A stretch of 64,000 bases of DNA from Chloroflexota bacterium (lineage in GTDB: Bacteria; Chloroflexota; Anaerolineae; Anaerolineales; Villigracilaceae), in contig JACRLC010000106.1 in NCBI GenBank assembly GCA_016235425.1, forward strand, positions 1 through 64,000, given 5' to 3'. This document shows positions 63,467-64,000 of this stretch, piece by piece (within the stretch, counting starts at the first letter, position 1; every line of letters begins with the position of its first letter). The position numbers and the translations under genes are program-made. The notes under the pieces were generated by a model. That model was not told the DNA's origin. It saw only the letters and a list, made by a program, of their open reading frames with translations, and searched no databases.

Positions 63467-64000
63467 GTGGCTGACGTATTTGAAAATACTGAAAGAAAAA
63501 ATATACATGAGCCCATAGAGGGCCCGGCAGATGATTGCCTGGGTAGACAAGCACTTGCCCAGACTATTTGGGAGCGTTTGTTAAGCACTTCCTGTCCACA
63601 ATCGATTGGAGTTTATGGAGGCTGGGGATCTGGGAAAACAAGCCTGCTGAATCTAATTGCACGAATTAACGACGCAGACAACTATTTGCAGCTCGAAATG
63701 ATCAATGCGTGGGAATATGAAAACACGGGCAACCTTCTTACACCCGTTTTAGTTCGTCTGGAGAAAATGGCATTGGGTGATGAATTTAGACAACACATTA
63801 CTCGCATATGGAAAGTGACATCCATGGGGTTTGTTGAGTTATTGTTGCATAAGACAGCAAATGTTGGGCTGGAGGATGTTAAAAAATATATCGAACTAAG
63901 CAAAACGGCAGTAGATGAAATTAAGGAAGCAAAAAAGGATTTTGAAAAACTGGTAAAGCGCGTGTTGCTGGTTAAGAACAAGAAAAGATTAGTATTCTGT
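63467..64000 (+). CDS. KAP-family P-loop NTPase, 5' part only
   Basis: The first 178 residues of a KAP (Kidins220/PifA-type) NTPase; the gene runs off the window. GPADDCLGRQALAQTIW precedes the Walker A motif YGGWGSGKTSLL near residue 55, and MINAWEYENTGN matches the family FNAW motif. After a helical insert the visible end KKRLVFC is where the Walker B strand of KAP proteins begins. The start is GTG, supported by GGAGGG 5 bases upstream and a good promoter. KAP proteins usually carry membrane helices in the insert and are poorly understood in bacteria; PifA excludes phage T7. The divergent SPFH pair suggests a membrane complex (inference). Confidence 0.85.
   Translation, partial: MADVFENTERKNIHEPIEGPADDCLGRQALAQTIWERLLSTSCPQSIGVYGGWGSGKTSLLNLIARINDADNYLQLEMINAWEYENTGNLLTPVLVRLEKMALGDEFRQHITRIWKVTSMGFVELLLHKTANVGLEDVKKYIELSKTAVDEIKEAKKDFEKLVKRVLLVKNKKRLVFC

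Overview
The window looks like a chromosomal segment of an Anaerolineae-type member of the Chloroflexota. This placement is an inference. It rests on the mix of eukaryote-type Ser/Thr kinases, Pro/Thr-rich lipoprotein linkers, an isopentenyl phosphate kinase, a TtuA/TtuB tRNA-thiolation pair, very large DUF11/SdrD-B surface proteins and dense intergenic palindromes. No tRNA, rRNA, CRISPR array, prophage or transposase gene was recognised.

Layout. 0.4-5.7 kb: a KAS III-like enzyme, yraN and a GT4 glycosyltransferase, the ttuB/ttuA pair and a Ser/Thr kinase. 6.1-13.3 kb: an FHA/winged-helix regulator, an FMN split-barrel protein, a PIG-L deacetylase, a CpXC protein, PepF and a soluble GAF-PAS histidine kinase. 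13.5-30.1 kb: the centrepiece, two tandem secreted repeat proteins of 3790 and 1483 residues. Each ends in its own sortase domain, directly preceded in the same chain by an LPxTG-like motif (LPETG and IPVTG). 30.2-33.9 kb: a class III aminotransferase, a ROK sugar kinase and an MNT/HEPN toxin-antitoxin pair. The HEPN gene is broken by a MITE with clear terminal inverted repeats and a target-site duplication. 34.0-41.5 kb: yvcK, gap, pgk, a Ser/Thr kinase, tpiA and a membrane HExxH protein, a glycolytic block with a kinase inside it. 41.6-50 kb: HIT, a disrupted methyltransferase, ADH, a PEMT/ICMT-like protein, a frameshifted tfoX, upp, a radical SAM enzyme, a DDN-family protein and acetoacetyl-CoA synthetase. 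50.3-58.8 kb: two Cys-rich lipoproteins, an amidase, formate-THF ligase, isopentenyl phosphate kinase, a TP-repeat membrane protein and a PaaI-type thioesterase. 58.8-64 kb: an AHSA1 protein, psuG, two SPFH/band-7-like membrane proteins and, divergently, the start of a KAP P-loop NTPase cut by the window end.

A second theme is short palindromic elements. At least five families sit between genes, sometimes nested in each other. Several alter proteins: one breaks the HEPN gene, one extends the TtuB-like sulfur carrier past its Gly-Gly, one inserts 28 codons in frame into ADH, and others supply the stop codons of pepF, the AHSA1 gene and the PaaI gene.

A third theme is promoters with the -10 box 5-7 bases before the start codon (yvcK, GT4, ROK, MNT, ipk), which suggests frequent leaderless mRNAs.
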